Shown: positions 21,535 through 31,355, counted from the first letter of the stretch. The stretch: DNA of 64,000 bases from Luteimonas sp. RC10 (GCF_014192745.1 NZ_JACHYJ010000004.1:1-64000), one strand, 5' to 3'. Program-made: numbers and translations. The notes: generated by a model not told the origin, from the sequence alone.

Positions 21535-23312
21535 TGGCCTTCCGATCCCGTTCCACCGTGGCTGAGCCCGGCAAACCGAAGGTGCGCATCGGTGCACTGA
21601 AGACCTTGTGGCCCTTCGTCATGCGTCAGCGCGGGCTGTTCATCGCCTGGCTGATCGCGCTGGCGGCCTCGTCGCTGGCCACGCTGAGCCTGCCACTGGC
21701 GGTGCGGCGCATGATCGACCACGGTTTCACCGGCGGCGACCAGATCGACACCGCATTCGCCTTGCTGCTGGTCGTCGCGGTAGCGCTGGCCTTGGCGACG
21801 GCCGCGCGGTTCTTTTTCGTCTCGCTGCTGGGCGAGCGCGTGGTCGCCGATCTGCGCAACCGTTTCTACGGGCACCTGCTGGACCTGGATCAGGCGTTCT
21901 TCGAGCAGAACCGCAGTGGCGACCTGGTCTCGCGCCTGAGCGCGGACACCGAGCTGCTGCGCTCGGTCGTCGGCACGACCATGTCGGTCGCGCTGCGCAG
22001 CGTGGTGATGGTGCTGGGCAGCCTGACGATGCTGGTGGTCACCAGTCCGCGCCTGGCGGCCTACACGCTGGTGGGCATTCCGCTGTTCGTGCTGCCGCTG
22101 GTGCTGGGCGGGCGCAAGCTGGAGAAGGTCTCGCGGCAGAGTCAGGACCGCATCGCCGATGCGAACGCGCTGGCCAACGAGACGCTGGGCGCGATCCGCA
22201 CGGTGCAGGCGCATGCGCGCGAACCCTACGAGCGCGGCCGTTTCGGCGATGCCGTGCGCACTTCGGTCGCGACCGCGCGCCGGCGCATCGGCTTGCAGGC
22301 AATCATCACCGCGATCGCGATCACGCTGATCTTCGGCGCGGTCACCGTGGTGCTGTGGTCGGGCGCGCACGACGTGGTGGCCGGGCGGATGAGCGCCGGC
22401 ACGCTGGGCCAGTTCGTGCTCTACGCGCTGTTCGGCGCCGGCTCGGTCGGTGCGCTGGCCGAGGTCTGGAACGACCTGCAGCGCGCAGCCGGCGGCATGG
22501 GCCGGATCTCGGAATTGCTCGACGAATCGCCATCGATCCGCGCACCGGCCACGCCCGCCACGATCGTCCAGCCTGCGCGCGGCGCGCTGCGCTTCGACGG
22601 CGTCACCTTCCATTACCCCAGCCGGCCCGACAGCCCGGCGCTCGATGGCTTCACGCTGCATGTCGCGCCGGGCGAAACGGTGGCGCTCGTCGGTCCTTCG
22701 GGCGCGGGCAAGAGCACGGTGCTGTCGCTGCTGCTGCGCTTCCACGACCCGGAGACCGGGGCATTGTCGATCGACGGTGTGGACCTGCGCACGCTCGACC
22801 CCGCGGCTCTGCGCGAGCTGATCGCGATGGTCCCGCAGCACCCGACGATCTTCGCCGCCAGTGCCCGCGACAACATCCGCTATGGCCGGCTCGATGCGAC
22901 CGACGCCGAGGTCGAGGCCGCGGCGCGCGCGGCCGAGGCGCACGAGTTCATTGTCGACCTCCCGGAAGGCTATGACGCCCAGCTGGGCGAGCGCGGCGCG
23001 CGACTGTCGGGCGGTCAGCAACAGCGGATCGCGATTGCACGCGCGTTGCTGCGCGATGCGCCGATCCTGCTGCTCGACGAGGCGACCTCGGCGCTCGATG
23101 CACAAAGCGAGCACGCGGTGCAGCACGCGCTCGCGCGCCTGATGCAGGGCCGCACCACGCTGGTCATCGCGCATCGGCTGGCGACCATCCTCAAGGCCGA
23201 TCGCATCGTCGTGCTCGACCGCGGGCGGATCGTCGCCCAGGGCACGCATGCCGAACTGCTGGCCCAGGGCGGCCTCTACGCGGAGTTGGCCAAGCTGCAG
23301 TTCATCGACTGA
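21534..23312 (+). CDS. ABC exporter, fused permease/ATPase (MsbA-like)
   Basis: 592 residues from ATG 21534. An ABC_membrane type 1 domain with six helices (about 25-315; GLFIAWLIALAASSLATLSL, and coupling-helix region FEQNRSGDLVSRLSADTELL) precedes the ATPase: Walker A GPSGAGKST, Q-loop MVPQHPTIF, signature LSGGQQQRIAIARALL, Walker B ILLLDEATSALD, H-loop IAHRLAT. It should act as a homodimeric inner-membrane exporter of lipid or drug-like substrates. Substrate cannot be assigned. TGATG overlap with the YigZ-like gene suggests coupling. Confidence 0.9.
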   Translation: MAFRSRSTVAEPGKPKVRIGALKTLWPFVMRQRGLFIAWLIALAASSLATLSLPLAVRRMIDHGFTGGDQIDTAFALLLVVAVALALATAARFFFVSLLGERVVADLRNRFYGHLLDLDQAFFEQNRSGDLVSRLSADTELLRSVVGTTMSVALRSVVMVLGSLTMLVVTSPRLAAYTLVGIPLFVLPLVLGGRKLEKVSRQSQDRIADANALANETLGAIRTVQAHAREPYERGRFGDAVRTSVATARRRIGLQAIITAIAITLIFGAVTVVLWSGAHDVVAGRMSAGTLGQFVLYALFGAGSVGALAEVWNDLQRAAGGMGRISELLDESPSIRAPATPATIVQPARGALRFDGVTFHYPSRPDSPALDGFTLHVAPGETVALVGPSGAGKSTVLSLLLRFHDPETGALSIDGVDLRTLDPAALRELIAMVPQHPTIFAASARDNIRYGRLDATDAEVEAAARAAEAHEFIVDLPEGYDAQLGERGARLSGGQQQRIAIARALLRDAPILLLDEATSALDAQSEHAVQHALARLMQGRTTLVIAHRLATILKADRIVVLDRGRIVAQGTHAELLAQGGLYAELAKLQFID

Positions 23313-23346
23313 AGCCGCGCCGCGGCGCGGCTGCCGGCACTGCCCC

Positions 23347-24987
23347 TCAGGCCGGCAGCACGCGCGCCAGCGGCGCGTCGAGATCGATTCCCCGCTCGAG
23401 CGTGCCGAGCGCCAGGGCGTGGGCGCAGGCCAGCCGACTGGCGCAGAACGTCGCGGCGATCGGACTGTTCGCGCGCAGCAGTACCGCGCCCTGCAGCACC
23501 AGCGCGGTCGCCTCGACCAACCGCCGCGCCTGCGGCTCGGCGTCCTGCGGCGCACGCGCCACGTCGGCGAGTTGATCCGCAAGCCGGTCGGCGGCCGCGT
23601 CGAACGCCGCATGCATGCCCCGCGCGCCCTCGATCTGCGCCTGCAGCGCCGCGGCCACGCCCGGTTCGCGCGTCAGCGCACGCAGCACGTCCAGACATTG
23701 CAGGTTGCCACTGCCCTCCCAGATCGAGTTCAGCGGTGCCTGCCGGTACAGACGCGGCAGGATCGATTCCTCGATGTAGCCCGCACCGCCAAGGCATTCC
23801 TGCGCCTCGTTGACGACCGCCGGCGCGCGTCGGCACAGCCAGTACTTGCCGATCGCCGTGGCTACGCGCGCGAAGGCCGCCTGCGCCGGATCGCGGCCTG
23901 CCGCATCGACCGCACCGGCCACGCGCAGCGCCAGTGCGACCGCCGCCTCGGCTTCGATCGCGAGATCGGCGAGCACGTTGCGCATCAGCGGCTGCTCGGC
24001 GAGCACGCGGCCGAACGCCCGCCGGTGACGGGTATGGTGCAGCGCCTGGGCCAGCGCCATGCGCATCTGCGCGGCCGCCGCGAGCATGCAATCGAGCCGG
24101 GTCAGCATCACCATCTCCAGGATCGTCGCGACGCCGCGGCCCGCCTCGCCCACGCGCAGCGCCCAGGCGCGGTCGAACTCGATCTCGGCCGAGGCATTGC
24201 TCCAGTCGCCGAGCTTGTCCTTGAGCCGCATCAGCCGGAAGTCGTTGCGCTCGCCGCCCGGTCGCCGCCGGGGCATCAGAAAACACGTCGGCCCCGCCTC
24301 GGCCTGCGCCAGCACCAGAAACCCGTCGGACATGGGTGCCGAGAAGAACCACTTGTGGCCGCGCAGCGTGTAGGCGCCCTCCTCGCGCGTCGGGGTCGCT
24401 CGCGTGCTGTTGCTCCGCACATCGCTGCCGCCCTGTTTCTCGGTCATGCCCATGCCCAGGGTGACGCCCACCTTGTCGTCGATCGGCACATCGCGGGCGT
24501 CATAGCGCATCGTCGCGACCTTGTCGGCCCAGGCGCGCAAATGCGGCGCGCGGCGCAGCACAGGGACCGCAGCGTGGGTCATCGTCAACGGGCAGCTGGT
24601 CCCGGCGTCGGCCTGGTGATGCAGATACGCCAGCGCGGCGCGCGCCACATGTGCGCCGGGCACCGGCTGCGCCCATGACAGGCCGGCCACGCCCTGGCCG
24701 ATGGCCGCCTCCATCAACTGGTGGTAGGCGGGGTGGAACTCGACGCGGTCGATGCGGTGGCCGAAGCGGTCGTGCGTGCGCAGCCGCGGACGGTCGCGGT
24801 TGGCGTCGAAGCCCGCGGCGTAGAGCGCATCGCCAGCGAGCGCGCCGTAGCGCGCCAGTCGATCGGCGAAGGCGTCGCCGCCTTCGCGCGCCACCGCTTC
24901 GCGCAATGCAACATCGTCGTGCCAGAGGTCGCGCGGCGCGAACTCCGGCGGCTGGTTGTCGACCTCGTGGGTGGCGTCTGTGCTCAT
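23347..24987 (-). CDS. Acyl-CoA dehydrogenase, AidB type
   Basis: 546 residues from ATG 24987, preceded by GGAGA 9 bases upstream; ATG 25002 is an alternative. The long N-terminal region and the motif GMTEKQGGSDVRSNSTRA are typical of the AidB subgroup, followed by GHKWFFSAPMSDGFLVLAQA, the FAD/acyl-CoA dehydrogenase middle domain, and ECLGGAGYIEESILPRLYRQ with NSIWEGSGN. E. coli AidB binds DNA and is induced by alkylation; catalytic substrate is uncertain. The next gene, an FAD monooxygenase, lies about 40 bp upstream and may share a transcript. Confidence 0.9.
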   Translation of the reverse strand: MSTDATHEVDNQPPEFAPRDLWHDDVALREAVAREGGDAFADRLARYGALAGDALYAAGFDANRDRPRLRTHDRFGHRIDRVEFHPAYHQLMEAAIGQGVAGLSWAQPVPGAHVARAALAYLHHQADAGTSCPLTMTHAAVPVLRRAPHLRAWADKVATMRYDARDVPIDDKVGVTLGMGMTEKQGGSDVRSNSTRATPTREEGAYTLRGHKWFFSAPMSDGFLVLAQAEAGPTCFLMPRRRPGGERNDFRLMRLKDKLGDWSNASAEIEFDRAWALRVGEAGRGVATILEMVMLTRLDCMLAAAAQMRMALAQALHHTRHRRAFGRVLAEQPLMRNVLADLAIEAEAAVALALRVAGAVDAAGRDPAQAAFARVATAIGKYWLCRRAPAVVNEAQECLGGAGYIEESILPRLYRQAPLNSIWEGSGNLQCLDVLRALTREPGVAAALQAQIEGARGMHAAFDAAADRLADQLADVARAPQDAEPQARRLVEATALVLQGAVLLRANSPIAATFCASRLACAHALALGTLERGIDLDAPLARVLPA

Positions 24988-25044
24988 GGCGCGCGTCTCC
25001 ATCCTCGGACCTGCACCGATTCTCGCGCATGCCAGGCGTGCCGG

Positions 25045-26334
25045 TCAGGCCATCGACGACTCGGCCCTCGCTCCGTCGAGCGTGTCGGCCGGAGCCTGCA
25101 ATGCATCGACGAAAGCCGGCGCCAACGCCAGCGCACCGAACGCGCCGCGCTGGGTGCCGCTGAGCACCCGCAGCATGTGCCCACGCCCGCCGGGCATGCG
25201 CCCCATCGGCAGGAATGCGACATCGCGCGCCCGCGCGACCAGATCACGATCGGACTGGAACACGGGAGTCAGCCACCGGCTCCAGAACTGGTAGATCCCG
25301 ACGTGCCGCGCGCGAAGCTGCTGGTAGGCAGGCAATGCATCGGCAGGCGCGTGCAGGCGCAGCGCGTCGCGGAGCGCCTCGGCATCGAGCAGTGCCATGT
25401 TCACGCCCTGCCCCAACTGCGGACTCATCGCATGCGCCGCATCGCCGAGCAGCACCCAACGGCCACGATGCCAGCGCCGCAGCGCGACATCGCGATAGCT
25501 CGCGCGCGCCAACTGCGCATGCGTCGTGGTCGTATCGAGCAAAGCCGCCGCCTCGGGCCAGATCGCAGCGACCTCGTCGCGCCAACGGTCGAGCGCGGTC
25601 GCCTGCCAATCGGCAAATCCGGCGATCGGCAGGCTCCAGAAGAAACTCAGCCTTGGCTCGGGATCGCCCGGCCTGCCGCCGACCGGCAGCAGGCCGACCA
25701 TCCGGCGCGCGGCGACATAGCGCTGCCGCAGTTCGGCGGCGAACGGCCAGTCGCGTGCGGCCATCAGGCACCACAAGGCGCCCCACGGATAGACCCGGTC
25801 GTGACGCACGCCGCCGATCCGGGCACGCAGCCGGGACGCCGCACCGTCGGCGACGACGACCAGGTCGAATGGCCCATGGCGCTGGCCGGCCTCGTCGACC
25901 AGCCAGCGGTCGTCGGCCTCGTCGGGGCCGGTCACGGTGACGCCGGGATGCAAGGCGGTGCGGTCGTTCCAGGCGTGGTCGAGCAGTTCGAACAGCGCGC
26001 CGCGCTGCATGCCCAGGCCATACAGGCGCGGGTCGAGCCCGGCGTAGCGCATGTCCATGACCGCGCGGCCGCAAGGCGTTTCGCCAAACAGCCGATCCAC
26101 GCGTGCGCCATGGCGCAACACCTGCGGCAACAGACCCATGCGCCAGAGCACCTGCAGGCCGCTGGGCTGCAGCAGGAAGCCGGCGCCCACCGGTCCGGGC
26201 GCGGGCGCACGCTCGTAGACCTCGACCCGGTGGCCATCGCGTGCGAGCAGCACCGCCGATGCCTGCCCGGCGGTGCCGTAGCCGACGATGGCGATGCGCA
26301 GCGGTCGGCGCGTGGACACGGGCATCACAGTCAT
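25045..26334 (-). CDS. FAD-dependent monooxygenase (PHBH fold)
   Basis: 429 residues from ATG 26334 (a second in-frame ATG at 26325). N-terminal FAD motif IAIVGYGTAGQASAVLLARD, the DG motif region LVVVADGAASRLRARIGG, and the second FAD motif VLLGDAAHAMSPQLGQGVNM. These belong to class A flavin monooxygenases that hydroxylate aromatic or polyketide-like substrates with NAD(P)H and oxygen. The substrate is unknown and no aromatic catabolic genes are beside it. It reads towards the AidB-like gene. Confidence 0.88.
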   Translation of the reverse strand: MTVMPVSTRRPLRIAIVGYGTAGQASAVLLARDGHRVEVYERAPAPGPVGAGFLLQPSGLQVLWRMGLLPQVLRHGARVDRLFGETPCGRAVMDMRYAGLDPRLYGLGMQRGALFELLDHAWNDRTALHPGVTVTGPDEADDRWLVDEAGQRHGPFDLVVVADGAASRLRARIGGVRHDRVYPWGALWCLMAARDWPFAAELRQRYVAARRMVGLLPVGGRPGDPEPRLSFFWSLPIAGFADWQATALDRWRDEVAAIWPEAAALLDTTTTHAQLARASYRDVALRRWHRGRWVLLGDAAHAMSPQLGQGVNMALLDAEALRDALRLHAPADALPAYQQLRARHVGIYQFWSRWLTPVFQSDRDLVARARDVAFLPMGRMPGGRGHMLRVLSGTQRGAFGALALAPAFVDALQAPADTLDGARAESSMA

Positions 26335-26460
26335 GACACGAATGGGGCAATCGCGGCGCGACAGCATACGACCGATGGGCTCACAGACCACGCGCCACTT
26401 GTCTGCCTTTCGCGCGAGCGCACACGAAGTACTTGTCTTAAAAGTCGAAGGCGCGCTTGA

Positions 26461-26612
26461 CTTCGGATGGACAACGGCCTGCCGGCCGGAAGCCGCTCTT
26501 CCCTCGGCAAGGCATCCTGCCTTGACTCGGGCGCGCGCCGTCCCTGGCGCGCTCGACGCGGCCACCGACCGTCAGTCCGCTGCTGCGGACATTGGCAGCC
26601 CGACTTCGGTTG
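26461..26612 (+). repeat. Hairpin-chain dispersed repeat, copy A
   Basis: About 150 bp beginning CTTCGGATGG and ending near CCCGACTTCGG, with the same layout and most of the sequence of 54205-54354. Internal hairpins include CAAGGCA-TCC-TGCCTTG (26508-26524) and GTCCGC-TGCT-GCGGAC. An inverted related copy lies at 54455-54604. No transposase gene is nearby. Confidence 0.8.
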
Positions 26613-26686
26613 GATACGGAGTCGCCTGCCTGAAGAAGGCGCGCACTGTCGGCCTCAGTGCGTCGTGCTGGTCGGGGATTGCGATA

Positions 26687-26755
26687 GCGGGCCATGGATG
26701 GCCCGCGGCGGCGAGTCAGCCAGGATGGCTGACCGAGCCGGGGAGCATTCCCCGG
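26687..26755. repeat. Run of three perfect short palindromes
   Basis: Three consecutive stems: GCGGGCCAT-GG-ATGGCCCGC (26687-26706), GTCAGCCA-GGA-TGGCTGAC (26715-26733) and CCGGGGA-GCAT-TCCCCGG (26738-26755). They resemble the hairpins inside the neighbouring repeat and may be the end of a longer unit. Confidence 0.7.
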
Positions 26756-26838
26756 CCGGCGCGACGCGCGTCCCGAAGAAGAGCCGCCTGATAGAGCCGG
26801 CAGACGCAAGCTCCCCTGACTTTTGGTTACGAACGAAC

Positions 26839-26872
26839 AAAAAAGGGCCGCCCCGCGAACGGGACGGCCCTT
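26839..26872 (-). terminator. Rho-independent terminator of the first RND operon
   Basis: On the minus strand a stem AAGGGCCGTCCC / GGGGCGGCCCTT with a short loop is followed by TTTTTTG, 20 bp after the RND permease stop. Confidence 0.85.
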
Positions 26873-26892
26873 GGGTCATGCCACCGCGTGCG

Positions 26893-29800
26893 TCAGTGCG
26901 CCTGCGGTGTCTCGTTGCGCGTCTGGTGCGCGGCGATCGCCTTGGGATCGGGCTCGTCCATCTTGTCGCCCAGCACGCGCCGGACGATGACGAAGAACAC
27001 CGGGATCAGCAGCAGGCCCAGGAACGTGGCGAACAGCATGCCGCCGATCACGCCGGTGCCCAGCGCGTGACGTGCGTTGGAGCCGGCACCGGTCGACAAC
27101 GCCATCGGCGTCACACCCAGGATGAACGCGAACGAGGTCATCAGGATCGGCCGCAGGCGCAGTCGCGCGGCCTCGACCGTGGCCTCGCGCAGGGTCTTGC
27201 CCTCTGCCCGTTGCTGGACCGCGAACTCCACGATCAGGATCGCGTTCTTCGCCGCCAGACCGATCACGGTGATCATGCCGATCTGGAAGAACAGGTCGTT
27301 CGACAGCCCCGGACGCAGCATCGTGAACACCACCGCGCCGAGGATGCCCAGCGGCACCACCAGCAGCACCGCCACCGGGATCGACCAGCTCTCGTAGAGC
27401 GCGGCCAGACACAGGAACACCACGACCACCGACAGCACCAGCAGCAGCGTCTGCGTGTTGCCGGCGATGATCTCCTGGTAGGACATGCCTGCCCAGTCGA
27501 AGCCGAAGCCCGGTGGCAATTCGTCGTTGACGATGCCCTCCATCGCCGCCATCGCCTCACCGGTGCTGCGACCGGGCGCCTGCGCGCCGACGATGTTGAC
27601 CGCCGAGTAGCCGTTGTAGCGGCTCAGCGACGGCGAGGCAGTGCCCCAGTCGGCCGAGACCACGTTGCTCAGCGGCACCATCGCGGGCTGGCCGTTGGCG
27701 GCCGTGCCCGGCGCCGGCGTGTAGAAGCGCTCGAACGACTCCGGCCCCGTGCGGTAAGGCGCGTCGGCGCGGATGTTCACCCGCTTGATGCGTCCCTCGG
27801 AGAAGTAGTCGTTGACGTACACCGGCGCGAGCATCAGCTGGATCGCGTTGTAGACGTCCTGTACCGACAGGCCCATCGCCTGCGCCTGCACGCGGTCGAC
27901 GTGCAGGCCGAGCTGGGGCGCGGCCTCAAGCGTGTTCGGACGCACGCCGACCACGGTGTCGGACTTGCCCGCCGCACTCGCCAGCAGCTTGTTGCGGGCT
28001 TCGGTCAGTGCCGCCTGGCCCTGGCCGGTGCGGTCCTGCAGGTACATGTCGAAGCCGCCGAACTGGCCCAGGCCCTGGATCGTCGGCAGGTTGACGACGA
28101 AGATCTGCGCTTCGGGCACCGCGCCGTAGAGCATGCCGTTGGCCTGGTTGACGAACTCGTCGATGCTGACGTCGCGCTCGTCCCAGTGCTCGAGCTCGAC
28201 GAACGCCATGCCGACGTTCTCGCCCATGCCCACGAAGCTGAAGCCCGAGACCTGCAGGATGTTCTTGAAGCCGGGCACGCCGCCCGTCCGCTCGCCGGTC
28301 TCCGGATTCTCCTGGCCGCGGAAGGTCTGATAGACGCGCTCCATCACCGCCTGCGTACGCTGCAGGCTGGCGCCAGGCGGCAACTGCACGATCACCATCG
28401 CGTAGCCCTGGTCCTCCTCGGGCACGAAGCTGCTCGGCAGCCGGGCGTACAGCAGGCCGCAGATCAGCGCCAGCAACACGAACAGCATCATCCAGCGCGG
28501 CGAATGCTTGACGACGCTGGTGATGTGGCCGACGTAGGTGTCGTTGACACGGTCGTAGTACTTGTTGAAAACGCGGAACACCACGTTCTCGCGCTTGTTG
28601 CCATGCGGCTCGTGCTGCTTGAGGAACGTCGCACACAGGGCCGGGGTGAAGCCCAGGGCGAGGAAGGCCGAGAAGCCCATCGACACCGCGATGGTGATCG
28701 CGAACTGCTTGTAGATCTCGCCGGAGGCGCCGCCCTGCAGCGCGCTGGGAATGAACACCGCGGCCAGCACGACGGTGATCGCGACCACCGCACCGGTGAT
28801 CTGGCTCATCGCCTTGATCGTCGCCTCGCGCGGCGGCAGGTGCTCTTCGGCCATGATGCGCTCGACGTTCTCGATCACCACGATCGCATCGTCGACCACG
28901 ATGCCGATCGACAGCACCATCGCGAACAAGGTCAGCTGGTTGACCGTGAAGCCCAGCGCACTCAGGCCCAGGAACGTACCCAGCAGCGCGACCGGAATCA
29001 CCAGCGTCGGGATGATCGTCGCGCGCAGGTTCTGCAGGAACAGCAGCATCACCAGGAACACCAGGATCACCGCTTCGATCAGCGTCTTGACCACTTCCTT
29101 GATCGAGATCGTCACGAACGTGGTGCTGTCGAACGGCTTGAACCATTCCACGCCGGGCGGGAACGTCGCCGACAGTTCGTCGAGCCGCGCTGTCACCGCC
29201 TCGGCCACGCCGAGCGCGTTGGCGCCGGGCTGGAGCATGATCGCGACCGCGCCGGTCGGCTGCCCGTTGTACTTGGTGTCGAAGCCATAGCTCGACGGGC
29301 CGAAGTCGACCCGCGCCACATCGCCCAGGCGCACCACCGCGCCATTGGCGTCGGTGCGCAGGATGATGTCGCGGAACTGGTCAGGCGTGCTGAAGCGGCC
29401 TTCGCCCGACACCGTCGCGCTGAAGCCCACGCCTTCGGGCGCGGGATCGGAACCGATCGAGCCGGCGGCGAACTGCACGTTCTGGCCGCGGACCGCGGCC
29501 AGCACCTCGGTCGCCGACAGGCCGTAGCCCTGCAACTTGTCGGGGTTGAGCCAGATGTTCATCGCATACTCGGCACCGAAGTGCTGGGTATTGCCGACGC
29601 CGGGCACACGCGCGAGCTGCTCGAGCACGCGGGCTGCGATCAGGTCGTTGATCGCGTTGCGGTCCATCGACGGATCGCTCGAACGCAGGCCCACGACCAT
29701 CAGAAAGCCGGTGTTTTCCTTGGCGACGACCACGCCCTGCTGGACCACCTCGCTGGGCAGTCGCGGCGTGGCCAGGGCGACCTTGTTCTGGACCTGGACC

Positions 29801-30111
29801 TGGGCGATGTCGCTGTCGGTGCCGGTCTCGAAGGTCAGCGTGACGCTGGCCCGGCCGTTGGCGCTGGACGTGGAACTGAAGTACAGCAGGTTGTCGATAC
29901 CGGTGAGCTGCTGCTCGATGACCTGGGTCACCGCCTGCTCGGTGGTCTGCGCGTCCGCGCCGGGATAGGTCGCCGAGATGGTCACCTGGGGCGGTGCCAC
30001 CGATGGATACGACTCGACGCCCATGTTCAGCAGCGCGATCAGGCCGCTGAGCGAGATCAGGATCGAGACGACCCAGGCGAAGACCGGGTGGTTGATGAAA
30101 AACTTGGGCAT
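26893..30111 (-). CDS. RND efflux permease, HAE-1 (AcrB/MexB) type
   Basis: About 1,072 residues from ATG 30111. The start MPKFFINHPVFAWVVSILIS is typical of AcrB-like pumps. Twelve membrane segments are expected; TM4 has the proton-relay aspartates in SIGIVVDDAIVVIENVERIM and TM10 has the lysine in GLAAKNAILIVEFA. Large periplasmic loops form the drug-binding porter domain. It exports hydrophobic compounds as a trimer with the adaptor encoded just upstream (4 bp away) and an outer-membrane channel that is not in the window. Probable control by the divergent TetR gene. Confidence 0.95.
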   Translation of the reverse strand: MPKFFINHPVFAWVVSILISLSGLIALLNMGVESYPSVAPPQVTISATYPGADAQTTEQAVTQVIEQQLTGIDNLLYFSSTSSANGRASVTLTFETGTDSDIAQVQVQNKVALATPRLPSEVVQQGVVVAKENTGFLMVVGLRSSDPSMDRNAINDLIAARVLEQLARVPGVGNTQHFGAEYAMNIWLNPDKLQGYGLSATEVLAAVRGQNVQFAAGSIGSDPAPEGVGFSATVSGEGRFSTPDQFRDIILRTDANGAVVRLGDVARVDFGPSSYGFDTKYNGQPTGAVAIMLQPGANALGVAEAVTARLDELSATFPPGVEWFKPFDSTTFVTISIKEVVKTLIEAVILVFLVMLLFLQNLRATIIPTLVIPVALLGTFLGLSALGFTVNQLTLFAMVLSIGIVVDDAIVVIENVERIMAEEHLPPREATIKAMSQITGAVVAITVVLAAVFIPSALQGGASGEIYKQFAITIAVSMGFSAFLALGFTPALCATFLKQHEPHGNKRENVVFRVFNKYYDRVNDTYVGHITSVVKHSPRWMMLFVLLALICGLLYARLPSSFVPEEDQGYAMVIVQLPPGASLQRTQAVMERVYQTFRGQENPETGERTGGVPGFKNILQVSGFSFVGMGENVGMAFVELEHWDERDVSIDEFVNQANGMLYGAVPEAQIFVVNLPTIQGLGQFGGFDMYLQDRTGQGQAALTEARNKLLASAAGKSDTVVGVRPNTLEAAPQLGLHVDRVQAQAMGLSVQDVYNAIQLMLAPVYVNDYFSEGRIKRVNIRADAPYRTGPESFERFYTPAPGTAANGQPAMVPLSNVVSADWGTASPSLSRYNGYSAVNIVGAQAPGRSTGEAMAAMEGIVNDELPPGFGFDWAGMSYQEIIAGNTQTLLLVLSVVVVFLCLAALYESWSIPVAVLLVVPLGILGAVVFTMLRPGLSNDLFFQIGMITVIGLAAKNAILIVEFAVQQRAEGKTLREATVEAARLRLRPILMTSFAFILGVTPMALSTGAGSNARHALGTGVIGGMLFATFLGLLLIPVFFVIVRRVLGDKMDEPDPKAIAAHQTRNETPQAH

Positions 30112-30115
30112 GGGA

Positions 30116-31321
30116 TCAGTCCTGGTCGGCGGCGTCCGCGGCCGGCGCATCGGCGGCCGGCGCCGCTGCAGCCGGGGCCTGCGCGCCCGCCGGCGGCGTG
30201 GCAGCGTTGTCCGGCGTGGCCGCAGCGGCCTGTGCCGGCTTCGGGCTCACCGGCGCACCGACCTGGGCGCGCTGCAGGCCCACGGTGATCACCCGGTCGC
30301 CAGCCGACAGGCCGGCATCGACGATCCAGTTGCCGCCATCGGCGCGCACCACATTGATGTCCTTGCGCACGACCTTGTCGTCGGGGCCGGCGACCAGCAC
30401 GAAGGCGCTGGTCGCGTCGCGCTGCACGGCAGCCTGCGGCACCACGTAGATGCCGTCCTGGCGGCCCATGTCGGCGACCAGGGTCACATAGGTGCCCGGC
30501 AGCAGCCGGCGATCGGGATTGGGCACGGTCGCGCGCAGCGCGATCGCGCCGGTGGCCGGGTCGACGACATCGGCCGAGAAATCCAGGGTGCCGGTGTGCT
30601 CGTAGATCGTGCCGTCCTGCAGCCGCACCTGCACCGAGGCCTGGTCGCTGCGGTCGACCTGCTTGGCGCGAAGCGCCTGCATGTCCGACACGCTCATCGA
30701 GAAGTTCACGTACAGCGGGTCGATCTGGTCGACCGTGGTCAGCAGCGTCACGTCGCCCTGCCCGACCAGTGCACCTTCGGTGACCTGCTGCTTGCCGGCG
30801 CGGCCTGAGATCGGCGCGCGCACGGTGGCGTAGCCCAGATTGATCTGCGCACTGCGCACCGAGGCCCGGGCCGCTTCCAGCGACGCCTGCGCGCTGCGCT
30901 CGGTCGCCAGTGCGTTGTCGAGGTCGGACTTGGAGATGAAGTCCGTGGGCGCGAGCTGACGCGCACGGTCGGCGGCGGTCTTGGCATTGGTGTACTGCGC
31001 CTGCGCCTGGGCTTCGGCGGCCTGCGCGTTGCCGAGGGCGGCCTGCAGCTGCGCCGGATCGATCACGAACAGCACGTCGCCTTCCTTCACGTCGCTGCCT
31101 TCGGTGTAGACGCGGCGCTCGAGCACGCCGGGCACCCGGGCGCGGACGTCGGCGCTGCGGAACGGCGCGAGTCGGCCGACCAGGTCCTGGCGCAGCGGCT
31201 GCGCACCCGGCTGGACGGTCAGCACTTCGACCTCGGGGGGCGGCGGAGCGGCCTGCTCCTGTTGATTGCCACAGGCGGAGAGCGCCGCGGCGAGCACGGC
31301 AATGGACAGGATTCGGCGCAT
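30116..31321 (-). CDS. RND periplasmic adaptor lipoprotein (AcrA/MexA type)
   Basis: 401 residues. Lipoprotein signal MRRILSIAVLAAALSAC with the lipid-acceptor cysteine at about 17. Then the biotinyl-lipoyl half-motif (RVPGVLERRVYTEGSDVKEG), an alpha-helical hairpin (about 100-165), the second half (GYATVRAPISGRAGKQQVTE), beta-barrel and membrane-proximal domains. The C-terminal 45 residues are an Ala/Pro tail. It links the inner-membrane pump to an outer-membrane channel. It precedes the permease on the same strand by 4 bp; a CTATAC/GTATAG operator-like repeat lies upstream. Confidence 0.94.
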   Translation of the reverse strand: MRRILSIAVLAAALSACGNQQEQAAPPPPEVEVLTVQPGAQPLRQDLVGRLAPFRSADVRARVPGVLERRVYTEGSDVKEGDVLFVIDPAQLQAALGNAQAAEAQAQAQYTNAKTAADRARQLAPTDFISKSDLDNALATERSAQASLEAARASVRSAQINLGYATVRAPISGRAGKQQVTEGALVGQGDVTLLTTVDQIDPLYVNFSMSVSDMQALRAKQVDRSDQASVQVRLQDGTIYEHTGTLDFSADVVDPATGAIALRATVPNPDRRLLPGTYVTLVADMGRQDGIYVVPQAAVQRDATSAFVLVAGPDDKVVRKDINVVRADGGNWIVDAGLSAGDRVITVGLQRAQVGAPVSPKPAQAAAATPDNAATPPAGAQAPAAAAPAADAPAADAADQD

Positions 31322-31355
31322 GGGAAGCCCTGGGGGAGGAGTCGAACGGGATTTA

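Larger units (their letters stand above)
26335..26892. other. Intergenic region with repeats, no gene
   Basis: This 558-bp gap has no coding frame I can support. It holds a dispersed hairpin-chain repeat (26461-26612), further perfect palindromes (26687-26755) and the terminator of the RND operon (26839-26872). Short frames on both strands are overlaps of the structured repeats. Confidence 0.7.

Noticed and set aside
26467-30288. 1,273-residue plus-strand frame
   Set aside because: Complement of the first RND permease; low-complexity His/Arg/Asp composition.
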